NCBI GenBank assembly: GCA_964521625.1
Contig: CAZFSM010000011.1
Location: forward strand, 1 to 64,000
Length of the DNA stretch: 64,000 nucleotides
Origin: UBA1444 sp964521625
Lineage (GTDB): Bacteria; Bacillota; Negativicutes; UBA1444
Reading direction: 5' to 3'
In this document: positions 35,038 through 43,902 of the stretch, piece after piece
Layout of the letters: the number at the start of each line of letters is the position of its first letter
Position numbering within the stretch: position 1 is the stretch's first letter
Program-made: the position numbers and the translations under genes
The notes under the pieces: model-generated
What the model was told of the DNA's origin: nothing
What the model saw: only the letters and a program-made list of their open reading frames with translations
Databases searched by the model: none

Positions 35038-35753
35038 CGCCCCGTCGTGCCGATCAGTTCGCGGACAAACGGGTTGTCGCTCTCGGCCGTTTCCGATGCA
35101 GTCCCCTCCGACACCAGTTCGCCCCGGTCCAGCACCGCCACCCGGTGCCCCAGCGTCAGCGCTTCCTGCATGTCATGGGTGACAAAAACAATCGTTTTGC
35201 GCATCCGTTCCTGCAACTCCAAAATCATATCCTGCAACTTGCGGCGGGTAATCGGGTCCACCGCGCCAAACGGTTCGTCCATCAGAATAATCGCCGGGTC
35301 AGCCGCCAAAGCGCGGGCAACGCCCACCCGCTGCTGCTGTCCACCGGACAGCTGGAACGGTCGTTTCGCCAGGACTTCCGGCGGTAGGCCGACCAAGCGG
35401 ACCAACGCTTCGGCCCGTTCGTCCCTCAGTGGTTTCGGCTGGCCGAGCAATCGCAGCACAAACGAAATATTGTCGCTGACCGAAAAATGCGGCAGCAAGC
35501 CGATCTGCTGGATGACGTAGCCGATACTGCGCCGCAGGGGGACCGGATCGGTGCCGGCAATATCCTCACCGTTCACCCGGATGCAGCCTTCATCAAATGC
35601 CACCATGCGATTGATCATTTTGAGCAGGGTGGTCTTGCCGGAACCGGACGGCCCGATCAGCACCATCGTCTGCCCGGCCGCCACCGTCAGCGAAACCGCA
35701 TTGACGGCAAGCGCTGCGCCGTAGCGTTTGGTTACCTGGCAAATGTCAATCAT
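35025..35753 (-). CDS. OpuC-like ABC importer ATPase
   Basis: A 242-residue ATPase with Walker A GPSGSGKTTLLKM (about 33-45), Q-loop YVIQQIGLLPHFSV, signature LSGGQQQRVGVARAL and Walker B IILMDEPFGAVD. YVIQQIGLLPH is typical of the betaine/choline group. Unlike OpuCA or ProV it lacks C-terminal CBS domains, so osmotic gating through CBS is not expected. It overlaps the receptor gene by four bases. Confidence 0.92.
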   Translation of the reverse strand: MIDICQVTKRYGAALAVNAVSLTVAAGQTMVLIGPSGSGKTTLLKMINRMVAFDEGCIRVNGEDIAGTDPVPLRRSIGYVIQQIGLLPHFSVSDNISFVLRLLGQPKPLRDERAEALVRLVGLPPEVLAKRPFQLSGGQQQRVGVARALAADPAIILMDEPFGAVDPITRRKLQDMILELQERMRKTIVFVTHDMQEALTLGHRVAVLDRGELVSEGTASETAESDNPFVRELIGTTGRCAR

Positions 35754-36661
35754 GGCAGGATTTTCTGATCCCGCAAAAACTGCCGGGCTACATCGGCCGG
35801 GTCTTTTTTTGCCACTTCCACCTGATAATTCAGCTCCGTCATCGTCTGCTCGTTGATCTTGCCGCTGAGCAGCGTGAGTGCTTCGCGGACCTGCGGATAT
35901 TTGGCCGCCAGCTCGCCGCGCAGGACAAAACCCGTTTCATACGGCGGGAAAAATTGTTTGTCATCGGCTAAAATCAGCAGATTATATTGTTTCAGCCGGC
36001 CGTCGGTGGAAAAAACCAACGCCACGTCGGCCTGTTTTTGCTTCAGCCCCTCGTAGTAGAAATTGACATCGACGACTTTTGCTTTGCCATCCAGTCCATA
36101 GGCTTTTTTCAGGCCAGGGTATTCATCGTCGCGGGTAAACGCAGTGGCATCTCCCATCAGTGTCAGATTGGACTGGCGGGCCAGATCGCCGATCGTTTTA
36201 AGTTGCCATTTCGCGGCGGTTTCCTGGGTCACCGCCAGTGCGAAGGTGTTTTGAAACCCAAGCAGCGGCAGCCATTCCAGTTTGAATTGTTCCGCATAGG
36301 CCGCCTTAACTTTATTAAACAATACTGTTTTGTCCCGTTCCACCGGTTGTTTCAGAATCGCCATCCAGGCTGTCCCGGTGTACTCGGGATAAACGTCGAT
36401 CTGTCCCTTAATCATAGCCGGGTGCAACAATTCACTCGGCCCCATGCCGATCTTGCTGATATCAACCGCAACCTTCGCTTTTGCTTTCAGCACTTCCGCC
36501 GCCATATGCGCCAGGATGAACTGCTCGGCAAACGGCTTCGAGGCGATCACGATTTTCGGTTCCGGCTTTGTTGCCTGCGGTGCCGGAGCGGACCCACAGC
36601 CGGATATCGCTGCAAGTGCAATAACCAATAGTACCAGACACCAACTTGTCGACTTTCTCAT
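35750..36661 (-). CDS. OpuC-like substrate-binding lipoprotein
   Basis: A 303-residue receptor starting at 36661 (GGAGAGGTGAG upstream); a longer frame overlaps the preceding permease gene and is not used. The lipobox is ISGC (Cys about residue 20). Family motifs KIVIASKPFAEQFILAHM and DVYPEYTGTAWM are typical of glycine betaine/choline receptors. It captures a quaternary amine; arsenobetaine-like analogues are conceivable given the neighbouring arsS but cannot be read from sequence. Confidence 0.9.
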   Translation of the reverse strand: MRKSTSWCLVLLVIALAAISGCGSAPAPQATKPEPKIVIASKPFAEQFILAHMAAEVLKAKAKVAVDISKIGMGPSELLHPAMIKGQIDVYPEYTGTAWMAILKQPVERDKTVLFNKVKAAYAEQFKLEWLPLLGFQNTFALAVTQETAAKWQLKTIGDLARQSNLTLMGDATAFTRDDEYPGLKKAYGLDGKAKVVDVNFYYEGLKQKQADVALVFSTDGRLKQYNLLILADDKQFFPPYETGFVLRGELAAKYPQVREALTLLSGKINEQTMTELNYQVEVAKKDPADVARQFLRDQKILP

Positions 36662-36669
36662 AGCAAAAC

Positions 36670-37344
36670 TCACCTCTCCTCTTCCTTCGTGATGCTGAAA
36701 ACCCCCATTTCCCGCTGCACGCGCAGTTCGCCCCATTCCAGCAGGTTGTCGGCTGCCACCGCCAGCAGGGCGACCGGCAGTGTGCCAGCCAACAGCAGCG
36801 AATTGTCCATCATGTGCAGGCCGCGAAAAATCAAAACGCCAAGGCCCCCCGCGCCAACCAGCGCCCCCAGTGTGGCAATGCCGATCGTCATCACCGTGAC
36901 GGTGCGAAGTCCAGCCATGATAAACGGTAAAGCCAGAGGCCACTCAACCTGACAAAGGAGTTGTCGGTCGGTGGCCCCCATCCCTGTTGCAGCTTCTTTT
37001 AGTGCGGCATCCACTTCCATGATCCCGACATAGGTATTGCGCAGCAGCGGCAGCAACGAATAAATCGTCAGCGCCACAATCGTCGGCGCCCAGCCCAGGC
37101 CGAAAAACGGAATCAGCAGTCCGAGCAGAGCCAGTGAAGGTACTGTGTAAAGCATTCCGGCAAATTGAATCAACGGCGAACCCCAGGATGGATGGCGCGA
37201 AATGAACACGCCGGCTGGAATGGCGATGGCGGTGCCGCCGACAATCCCCGCGGCCGCCAGCGCTGCATGTTGAACAAGCAGCACGCAGACTTCGCCGCGC
37301 AACGCCCAGATCTGTTCCCAAAAACCCAACCCCTGCTCAATCAT
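36670..37344 (-). CDS. OpuC-like ABC importer permease (first)
   Basis: A 224-residue permease with the EAA loop KEAATGMGATDRQLLCQVEW and the segment FAGMLYTVPSLALLGLLIP. The start at 37344 has GGAGG ten bases upstream; the longer frame runs into the phosphatase gene. It is the first gene of the importer, 47 bases after the SpoIIE-type phosphatase, so read-through from that gene is possible. Confidence 0.9.
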   Translation of the reverse strand: MIEQGLGFWEQIWALRGEVCVLLVQHAALAAAGIVGGTAIAIPAGVFISRHPSWGSPLIQFAGMLYTVPSLALLGLLIPFFGLGWAPTIVALTIYSLLPLLRNTYVGIMEVDAALKEAATGMGATDRQLLCQVEWPLALPFIMAGLRTVTVMTIGIATLGALVGAGGLGVLIFRGLHMMDNSLLLAGTLPVALLAVAADNLLEWGELRVQREMGVFSITKEEER

Positions 37345-37391
37345 CCGCCTGTTTCCTCCGTGATCAACTCGGCTGCGAATGGATCGTAGTC

Positions 37392-40103
37392 TTACTCTTT
37401 TATGTTCTGGGTGGGGGCGAAAACTCCTGCGCATCGGTCCAGTTTCCAGGCCAACAACAATTCGGTTCCTTCGCTATTGTAAGTCATCCGGTGTGCTGTT
37501 GCCAACATGATCGGAATACCCCGCCCCATCGAATCATCCTCGCTAAAGGCAAATAATTCGCCATGGGAGCGCAGCCGCCTGAGCAATGTATTGCCGGCAA
37601 AACCCAGCCGCGAAGTCTTAACCCTCACGATCAGCCAACTGCCAATCCTGTTAATCCGCAATCGGGCCCGATGCTGCCGCGGCACGCCATCTCTGCACTC
37701 CATGGCGTTGGCCAGCGCTTCATGCACCGCCACTTCTTGCAGGGAGTGTTCCTGGTCGGTCACTTCGGCCAAAATCTTGCGGACTTCGCCTTTGAGTCGC
37801 TGGTAATCGCCATAACCATTGAGCCGCAACGTACGCGGCCAGCCATCTTTGGTGATGGCCGAATCCGGCAACGACTTTACCCGAATGCAAATAGCGGTTG
37901 CATCATCGTGGCGTTCGCTTCCACTCGCAATCGCCCTGAGTAGTTGCACCATTTCGCTATAGTCCTGCGGCTGTCGGTCCACGTTGCGGTCGATCACTTC
38001 CGATATCCCATCGGTCATGAAACATACCGAATCGCCAACCGACAGCGGTAATGTCTGCATTTCAAACGCCTCACTCGCACAGATCCCCAGATACATCCCG
38101 GCGCACGCCACGATCCCTCGTCGGTCGCTACCGTCCAGCCAGACATGCGGCATACCGGCGCAACTCCAGCGCAGTTCGCGTGTTTCAAGGTCAAGTTCAA
38201 ACCCCACGGCGCCGGCAAATGCGGCGTCGTCAAAATACTGGCTGGCCCTTCGGTTGAGCCAGCGCATCTGCTCGGGCAGCGGTAAATCCAGTTCATTGAC
38301 TTCCCGCAGCAACACATGCATCGCCGAGGTGTGCAGCGCTGTTGCCAGTCCATGTCCCGCCGCATCGATCAGAAACCCGCGCAACAGGCTGCCATGATAA
38401 CGCCAATCCATGAAGTACAGATCACCGCCCACATAGCTGTGCGGTTCATAGATTGTTGTAATTTCCAGATGCGACGATGGCTCGGCTTCCTTCAGCAGCG
38501 CATTCTGCACCCTGGTCGCCAGTTCGGCGTCGCGGCGGATTTCCTGCTCGCGCCGCACTTCTTCCGATACGTCCCGCATCGTCTGCACCAACATGCTGCT
38601 ATCACGATAACGAACCAACGTGCCGGACCGCTCCACCTGCACATATGAACCGTTGCTGTGCCGCACCACCCGCCGTTGCAACGGCAACACGCCGGTATTT
38701 TTCACCTGCGCCAAAAAAACAGCTATATTTTCAGGCCGGTCAACCGACAGGTCATATAGCGTAAGTGGTCCATGAGAGGCCAGGTCATAGCCGAACCGAT
38801 CGGTAAACCGCGAGTTGGTTTCGATGATTTCACCGGTGTCCGGATCGCAGAGGAAAATAGCCTCTGGCGCCTGTTCCAGTACCGCCCGATAGCGGGCTTC
38901 GCTCTCTACCAAAGTGCTTTCTATCCGTTTGCGCTCCGTAATGTCCTGGATTACCCCCAGTACTTTCAGCGGTTTTCCCTGTGCATCGGCCACAACTTCG
39001 GCTCGTGAGTGCACGATCGTTTCCAGACCATTATCGGCTCGCCGGATGGTGAACTCAAGGTCGTATTTTTCTTTGCCAGTCAACAACAACTGCATCGCCC
39101 GGTCCAGTCGCGGCCCGTCCTCCGGACGTACGACCGTTCGGATGGTCTGCATTGGCAAATATTCACCTTGTTTTTCCAGTCCGTAGATCCGGTAGGCTTC
39201 ATTGGAAGCCCATACCTGCCTTTGGCCAAGATCGATCTCCCAGTTGCCGACCCGCGCCAGCGCCTGCGACCGCCGCAGCCGGCTTTCCCCTGCCAGCAGC
39301 GCTTCTTCGGCCCGTTTGCGATCAATCGACAGTGCCACCTGCGCGGCGATAATCGACAGGATTGCGCTGTCTTCGGCGCTAAATCCTTGCGCAGCATCGC
39401 TAGAAAAGATGGCAATCACGCCAAATGGCTCGCCTTGTGCATTACACAATGGCGCACCCAGCCACTCATTACATCGCTCAATCTGCATCGTCACTTCGCC
39501 GCTAGACAATAATTGTTTCAGCAGCGGCTGGGTGATATGCACCGTCCGCCGCAACTGCATCACATATTCGGTCCAGCCTTTGCCCACCGGCCGGCGTTGG
39601 GGCACATTGTTGGTCCTTCCCATCGAATAGGGGCGGACAACCCGGTCGGAGTCTGCCTCCAACAGCGTGATATAGATGTTTTCCGCCTGAAGAATCCTTT
39701 TCACGACCTGATGAACGGTTTCATACAACTGGTCCAGTGAAGTCGCCGCCAACGCGGCTTCAGCGATCTCCCGCAAGGCAGTCTGAATCTCTGCGCCTCG
39801 AAGCAGTTCGTCATTTGCCGCCCGAATCTCTTCGTGTTGCGCCGTCAACTCCTGATGTGCCGCGGTTAATTCAACGGTCCGCTCTTCAATCCGGTGTTCC
39901 AGCCCTGCGTTGATTGCCGCGAGCTTATGGTTCAACGTGACGATTTCTTCATTCATCGCGGTGATTTCTTCATTTTGCGCTGTCAAGCTGTCGCTGGCCA
40001 TGCGCAACTCCAAGGTTCGTCCAGCAATAATCTGCTCCAGCTCAGCCCTGGTCATCTGCGAGATGGCCCCGCTATCTTTATTATCTGATCTATTGTTATC
40101 CAT
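37392..40103 (-). CDS. GAF/PAS sensor SpoIIE-type phosphatase with HATPase domain
   Basis: A 903-residue cytoplasmic regulator. The order is an N-terminal coiled coil rich in repeated NEEI/HEEI segments (about 12-112), a GAF domain (about 115-265), two PAS/PAC units (about 275-395 and 400-515), a SpoIIE/PP2C phosphatase (about 545-745; metal Asp in FLIDAAGHGLATAL and CFMTDGISEV) and an HATPase_c anti-sigma-kinase-like domain (about 760-895; VHEALANAMECRD). It should act in partner switching, controlling an anti-anti-sigma protein, which is not encoded here. Confidence 0.88.
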   Translation of the reverse strand: MDNNRSDNKDSGAISQMTRAELEQIIAGRTLELRMASDSLTAQNEEITAMNEEIVTLNHKLAAINAGLEHRIEERTVELTAAHQELTAQHEEIRAANDELLRGAEIQTALREIAEAALAATSLDQLYETVHQVVKRILQAENIYITLLEADSDRVVRPYSMGRTNNVPQRRPVGKGWTEYVMQLRRTVHITQPLLKQLLSSGEVTMQIERCNEWLGAPLCNAQGEPFGVIAIFSSDAAQGFSAEDSAILSIIAAQVALSIDRKRAEEALLAGESRLRRSQALARVGNWEIDLGQRQVWASNEAYRIYGLEKQGEYLPMQTIRTVVRPEDGPRLDRAMQLLLTGKEKYDLEFTIRRADNGLETIVHSRAEVVADAQGKPLKVLGVIQDITERKRIESTLVESEARYRAVLEQAPEAIFLCDPDTGEIIETNSRFTDRFGYDLASHGPLTLYDLSVDRPENIAVFLAQVKNTGVLPLQRRVVRHSNGSYVQVERSGTLVRYRDSSMLVQTMRDVSEEVRREQEIRRDAELATRVQNALLKEAEPSSHLEITTIYEPHSYVGGDLYFMDWRYHGSLLRGFLIDAAGHGLATALHTSAMHVLLREVNELDLPLPEQMRWLNRRASQYFDDAAFAGAVGFELDLETRELRWSCAGMPHVWLDGSDRRGIVACAGMYLGICASEAFEMQTLPLSVGDSVCFMTDGISEVIDRNVDRQPQDYSEMVQLLRAIASGSERHDDATAICIRVKSLPDSAITKDGWPRTLRLNGYGDYQRLKGEVRKILAEVTDQEHSLQEVAVHEALANAMECRDGVPRQHRARLRINRIGSWLIVRVKTSRLGFAGNTLLRRLRSHGELFAFSEDDSMGRGIPIMLATAHRMTYNSEGTELLLAWKLDRCAGVFAPTQNIKE

Positions 40104-40155
40104 ACTTCATTCCCTTCGTCACCCTTCCGACGAAAATTGGCCAACTCCAATTTTA

Positions 40156-40761
40156 TTATCGATCCAGCACTTTTTCCTGCATCACAGCTGTAAACTCGGC
40201 AAAAGTGAATGCCCCTTCGATAATTTTTGTTTCACCAGCAAACACGGTCGGCACCCACTCAATTTTCTGTTCCATGCATTGCCGGTCATGTTCCAGCAAT
40301 ACCGGCAGATAGCGGTCGCTTTCCAGCGCGCGCGCGAGTCTGGACGCATCCAGGTTTATTTCCCGGGCAATAGATAGCAGAACGTCCAGCTCACCAATGT
40401 TTTTCTGACCAACAAAACTGGCCTGATATACCGCGTCGATCCAGGCGTGCTGCTTCTGCTGCTCACGGGCAAATTCCAGTGCACACAAGGCCAAGCGGGT
40501 ATTGGGTACAAACACTTTTTCGCCGGGAGCGATGCCAACCGGCGCCCCAAGCGCGTTCAGCCGCTGCTTCCGCTCGGCCATATCGGCCACCTGGACCACG
40601 TCCTGCAGCGGACTGCCGGCTTTCGGCACTTCCGGATGAATCTCCCAACTGAACCAGTCGTCAGCCAGGACTGTTGTTTCTCTCATTTTTTTAAAATAGC
40701 CCCAGGCCAGATAACAGTAGGGACAGGAAAAATCAAAAATGATCCGCAGTTGTTTTGCCAT
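40156..40761 (-). CDS. DsbA family oxidoreductase (FrnE-like)
   Basis: A 201-residue thioredoxin-fold protein with the active site FSCPYCYLAW (Cys-x2-Cys, about 10-13) near the N-terminus and a helical insert. No signal peptide is present from the ATG at 40761 (GGAGGG upstream), so it is cytoplasmic, like FrnE and related isomerases. A conserved VPTVFAG cis-Pro loop is near residue 167. Substrate unknown. Confidence 0.88.
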   Translation of the reverse strand: MAKQLRIIFDFSCPYCYLAWGYFKKMRETTVLADDWFSWEIHPEVPKAGSPLQDVVQVADMAERKQRLNALGAPVGIAPGEKVFVPNTRLALCALEFAREQQKQHAWIDAVYQASFVGQKNIGELDVLLSIAREINLDASRLARALESDRYLPVLLEHDRQCMEQKIEWVPTVFAGETKIIEGAFTFAEFTAVMQEKVLDR

Positions 40762-40852
40762 AAGGTTCCCTCCGTTCTTTGTAACGCTGCCAACGAAAGG
40801 CAACAACAATTTTGACTAGCTTCGCCATTGCCGGAAAAACTCCTGCACACGC

Positions 40853-40888
40853 AAAAATCCCCCGGAAGTTCAGAACGTTCCGAGGGAT
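40853..40888 (-). terminator. Terminator after the tctA operon
   Basis: An 11-bp stem with one mismatch (40857-40867 with 40878-40888) and a ten-base loop is followed on the minus strand by TTTTT. It lies 24 bases after the tctA stop codon. Confidence 0.85.
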
Positions 40889-40911
40889 CAACCTGTCCTA
40901 TTGCCGGTTCC

Positions 40912-42411
40912 TCACAAGGCCTTTTCGGCTTTTTTCTCTCGCAGCATCAGCACCAGCGGCGTCAGCAACATTAGGAACACGATGCCGAGCAGCACCGCCG
41001 AAATCGGCTTTGTCAAAAACACCGACACATCACCGCTGGAGATGATCAGCGCCTGACTGAGCGACCGTTCGAGAATCCGCCCCAGCACAAACGCCAGAAT
41101 CAGCGGGCCGAGTTCAAATTTGAACTTGCGCAGGATGTAACCGAAGATGCCGAAGAGAAACATCATCAGCACATCATCGACATCATTTTTCAGGCTGTAA
41201 ACGCCGATAGAGCAGATCATCACGATCACCGGCGCCATGATCGAATAGGGAACCCGCAGCATCTGCACCCAGACCCCCACCAGCGGCAGGTTGAAGAACA
41301 GCAGTACCACGTTGCCGATATACATCGAAGCGATGACGCCCCAGAACACATCCGGATGGTCGACGATCAGAAACGGGCCCGGCTGCACCCCTTGAATCAG
41401 CAGTGCGGCAAAGATCATCGCAATCGCCGGGTTGCCGGGGATTCCCAGTGTTAGCATCGGGATGAATGAGGCGCTGGAGGCGGCATTGTTGGCTGATTCC
41501 GGTGAAGCAACACCCTCGATCGCCCCTTCACCAAACCGCTCCGGCGTCTTGGAAACGCGTTTTTCGATCGCGTAGGCGATCATCGAGGCCATGACCGCGC
41601 CGCCGCCCGGCAACAGTCCCACGCCAAAACCGATTACCGTGCCCCGCGCAATCGCCCAGCGGCTGTCCAGCCAATCTTTCATCGTCGGGTAGACATTTTT
41701 GATTTTGGTCGTCACCAGTTCGGCGTTCATATCCTCTTCCATGCTGATCAGGATTTCACCGATGCCGAATACGCCCATCGCCAGAGCGAGGAAGTCGAAC
41801 CCATCCATCAGGATCATCGTGCCAAAGGTGTACCGCAACGCCCCACCCACCGGATCGATCCCCACCGTGGCCAGCAGCAGGCCGAACACCGCCATGATCA
41901 TGCCTTTCAACATCGATTTCCCCGACAGGAACGCAGCCAGGGTCAGGCCGAGCAGCGTCAGCGAAAAATATTCCGCCGGCCCGAACTTCAGAGCAAAGGA
42001 AGATAATGGCGGGGCAATAAAGGTCAGCGCGACAATGCCGAACGTGCCGGCAATAAACGAACCGATCGCCGAGATGCCTAGCGCTGCGCCGGCCCGGCCG
42101 TTTTTCGCCATTTTGTAACCATCAATGCAGGTCACGACTGAGGCGGCCTCGCCGGGGATATTGAGCAGAATGGATGTGGTCGATCCGCCGTACATGGCGC
42201 CGCAATAAATGCCAGCCATCATGATGATCGACGTCAGCGGCGATCCCAGTGCATAGGTAATCGGCAGCAGCAGCGAAATCGTCGCCGCCGGCCCGAGGCC
42301 GGGCAGTACGCCCACCGCTGTCCCAAGCACCGCGCCGATAAAGCCAAACAAAAGATTGATCGGGGTCAGCGCCAGCGCAAAGCCATTGAGCAAACCCTGC
42401 ATTTCAAGCAT
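40912..42411 (-). CDS. tctA: Tripartite tricarboxylate transporter large permease (TctA)
   Basis: A 499-residue membrane protein of the TctA family with about twelve segments. The first signature is GTAVGVLPGLGPAATISLLLP (about 31-51) and the second is GFGVGLLPGGGAVMASM. SILLNIPGEAASVVTCIDGY is also typical. It is the proton- or sodium-coupled pump for a carboxylate delivered by TctC. It follows tctB by 15 bases. Confidence 0.95.
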   Translation of the reverse strand: MLEMQGLLNGFALALTPINLLFGFIGAVLGTAVGVLPGLGPAATISLLLPITYALGSPLTSIIMMAGIYCGAMYGGSTTSILLNIPGEAASVVTCIDGYKMAKNGRAGAALGISAIGSFIAGTFGIVALTFIAPPLSSFALKFGPAEYFSLTLLGLTLAAFLSGKSMLKGMIMAVFGLLLATVGIDPVGGALRYTFGTMILMDGFDFLALAMGVFGIGEILISMEEDMNAELVTTKIKNVYPTMKDWLDSRWAIARGTVIGFGVGLLPGGGAVMASMIAYAIEKRVSKTPERFGEGAIEGVASPESANNAASSASFIPMLTLGIPGNPAIAMIFAALLIQGVQPGPFLIVDHPDVFWGVIASMYIGNVVLLFFNLPLVGVWVQMLRVPYSIMAPVIVMICSIGVYSLKNDVDDVLMMFLFGIFGYILRKFKFELGPLILAFVLGRILERSLSQALIISSGDVSVFLTKPISAVLLGIVFLMLLTPLVLMLREKKAEKAL

Positions 42412-42426
42412 ATCTGTGCGCCTCCC

Positions 42427-42870
42427 TCATATCAGGATACCGGCCGGCAATGAGATCGACAACAAGCTTGCGAACAGGTACAGACAGGTCGTGCCGCCGA
42501 TGACGAGCAGAACAACGGTTTTCCAGGAAGAATGCTCGACGATGCGCAGCCAGGCGATAAATAGCAGAGCCGATGAAGAAATGAAACCCAGTCGGCCGAT
42601 CAGCAGGACATAGACAAACATTACACAGGCCGCCTTCAGCGGCCGGACCCAGGCGCCCTTCGCCCATAGGGCCACAGGTGCTGCGTCTTCACCCAGATTG
42701 CGCACAAAGAACACCAATGACAGCAAGGCCAAGAGCGATGCCAGCCAGAAAGGAAAGAACCCCGGCCCCGGCGCCTGAAAGTCACCGAAACCGATCTGCC
42801 AGGCGCCGATCGCGCCGCCGACGCCAATCAGAAATAAACTGATTGCCGCAATGCGTTCCCAGCGTTTCAT
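42427..42870 (-). CDS. tctB: Tripartite tricarboxylate transporter small permease (TctB)
   Basis: A 147-residue protein with four membrane segments and the TctB-type start GFGDFQAPGPGFFPFWLASL (about 28-47). It is the small membrane partner of TctA. It overlaps the stop of the Gfo/Idh gene by four bases. Confidence 0.9.
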   Translation of the reverse strand: MKRWERIAAISLFLIGVGGAIGAWQIGFGDFQAPGPGFFPFWLASLLALLSLVFFVRNLGEDAAPVALWAKGAWVRPLKAACVMFVYVLLIGRLGFISSSALLFIAWLRIVEHSSWKTVVLLVIGGTTCLYLFASLLSISLPAGILI

Positions 42871-43901
42871 GACCAGCTATCCATCACAATCGGTTTCCCT
42901 TGCCGGGACGAGGCATAAATCGCCAGCACGATAGCCAGCGCCTTGGTTCCTTCTTCACCGGTCACCAGTGCGTCGCGCTTTTCATTGATGGCTGCAATAA
43001 AGTCTTCTAACTGCGCTTGGTGATTCACATGAGAGATCGCCGGCGAATTGGTTTCCCCGTATGAAACTTTAACCGGGGTTAAATATTCGCTTTCGTCGCA
43101 GCCCTGGACTTTCCAGGTGGTGATGTTGCCGCCCTCCAGCGTGAAGAAGCCCTTTTCGCCATGAATCTCGATCTTTTCCTTCACTCCCGGCCATAGCGCC
43201 GTGGACCCCTCGATAACGCCGACCGCGCCGTTTTGCCATTCCAGCACCGCTACGCCCAGGTCTTCTGTTTCAATCGCATGCACCGCCGTCCGCACATGGC
43301 CGCAGATCGACTTGACCGGCCCCATGAACCACTGCAGCAGGTCGATGGTGTGAATCGCTTGGTTGATCAGCGCGCCGCCGCCTTCGATCGCATGGGTTCC
43401 CCGCCAGGCATTGGCTTTGTAATATTCGGGCGACCGGTACCATTTCACATAGGCATCGCCCTGAATGATCCGGCCCAGCAGCCCGGCGTCCAGCGCCGCC
43501 CTGACTTTTTGCGCCGCCGGCGAAAACCGGTTCTGAAACACCACCGACAGCGTCAGACCGCGCTCACGGTAGGCCTTGACCAGCTGCGCCGCATTTTCCA
43601 GACTGACATCGATCGGTTTTTCCACGAACAGATGCTTGCCAGCGGCAGCAGCCTGAATTCCGTACTCGGCATGATAGCCCGGCGGCAGGCAGTTGATGAC
43701 GGCATCGACCGTCGGGTCGGCCAGTACGGCAGCAAAATCCGGATAAACCGCCATGCCGTATTTAGCGGCAAACTCAGTTGCCACAGCCTGGTTGCGCCCC
43801 CACACGCCGCGCACATCGGCGCTGCTTATTTCCTGCAGGGCAGCCGCATGCACATTGGCTACCATGCCGCTGCCCAGTATCGCAATTCCCACTCTTTTCA
43901 T
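42867..43901 (-). CDS. Gfo/Idh/MocA family oxidoreductase
   Basis: A 344-residue NAD(P)-dependent dehydrogenase. The Rossmann loop is AILGSGMVANVHAAAL (about 6-21), the catalytic motif is EKPIDVSLENA (Lys) and GGGALINQAIHTIDLLQWFM carries the second active-site Asp/His set. Relatives oxidise or reduce hydroxyl groups on sugars, inositols and their acids. The ATG at 43901 overlaps the upstream stop, so the frame from 43934 is not used. It is flanked by Tct genes and the M24-fold gene. Confidence 0.9.
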   Translation of the reverse strand: MKRVGIAILGSGMVANVHAAALQEISSADVRGVWGRNQAVATEFAAKYGMAVYPDFAAVLADPTVDAVINCLPPGYHAEYGIQAAAAGKHLFVEKPIDVSLENAAQLVKAYRERGLTLSVVFQNRFSPAAQKVRAALDAGLLGRIIQGDAYVKWYRSPEYYKANAWRGTHAIEGGGALINQAIHTIDLLQWFMGPVKSICGHVRTAVHAIETEDLGVAVLEWQNGAVGVIEGSTALWPGVKEKIEIHGEKGFFTLEGGNITTWKVQGCDESEYLTPVKVSYGETNSPAISHVNHQAQLEDFIAAINEKRDALVTGEEGTKALAIVLAIYASSRQGKPIVMDSWS

Positions 43902-43902
43902 A

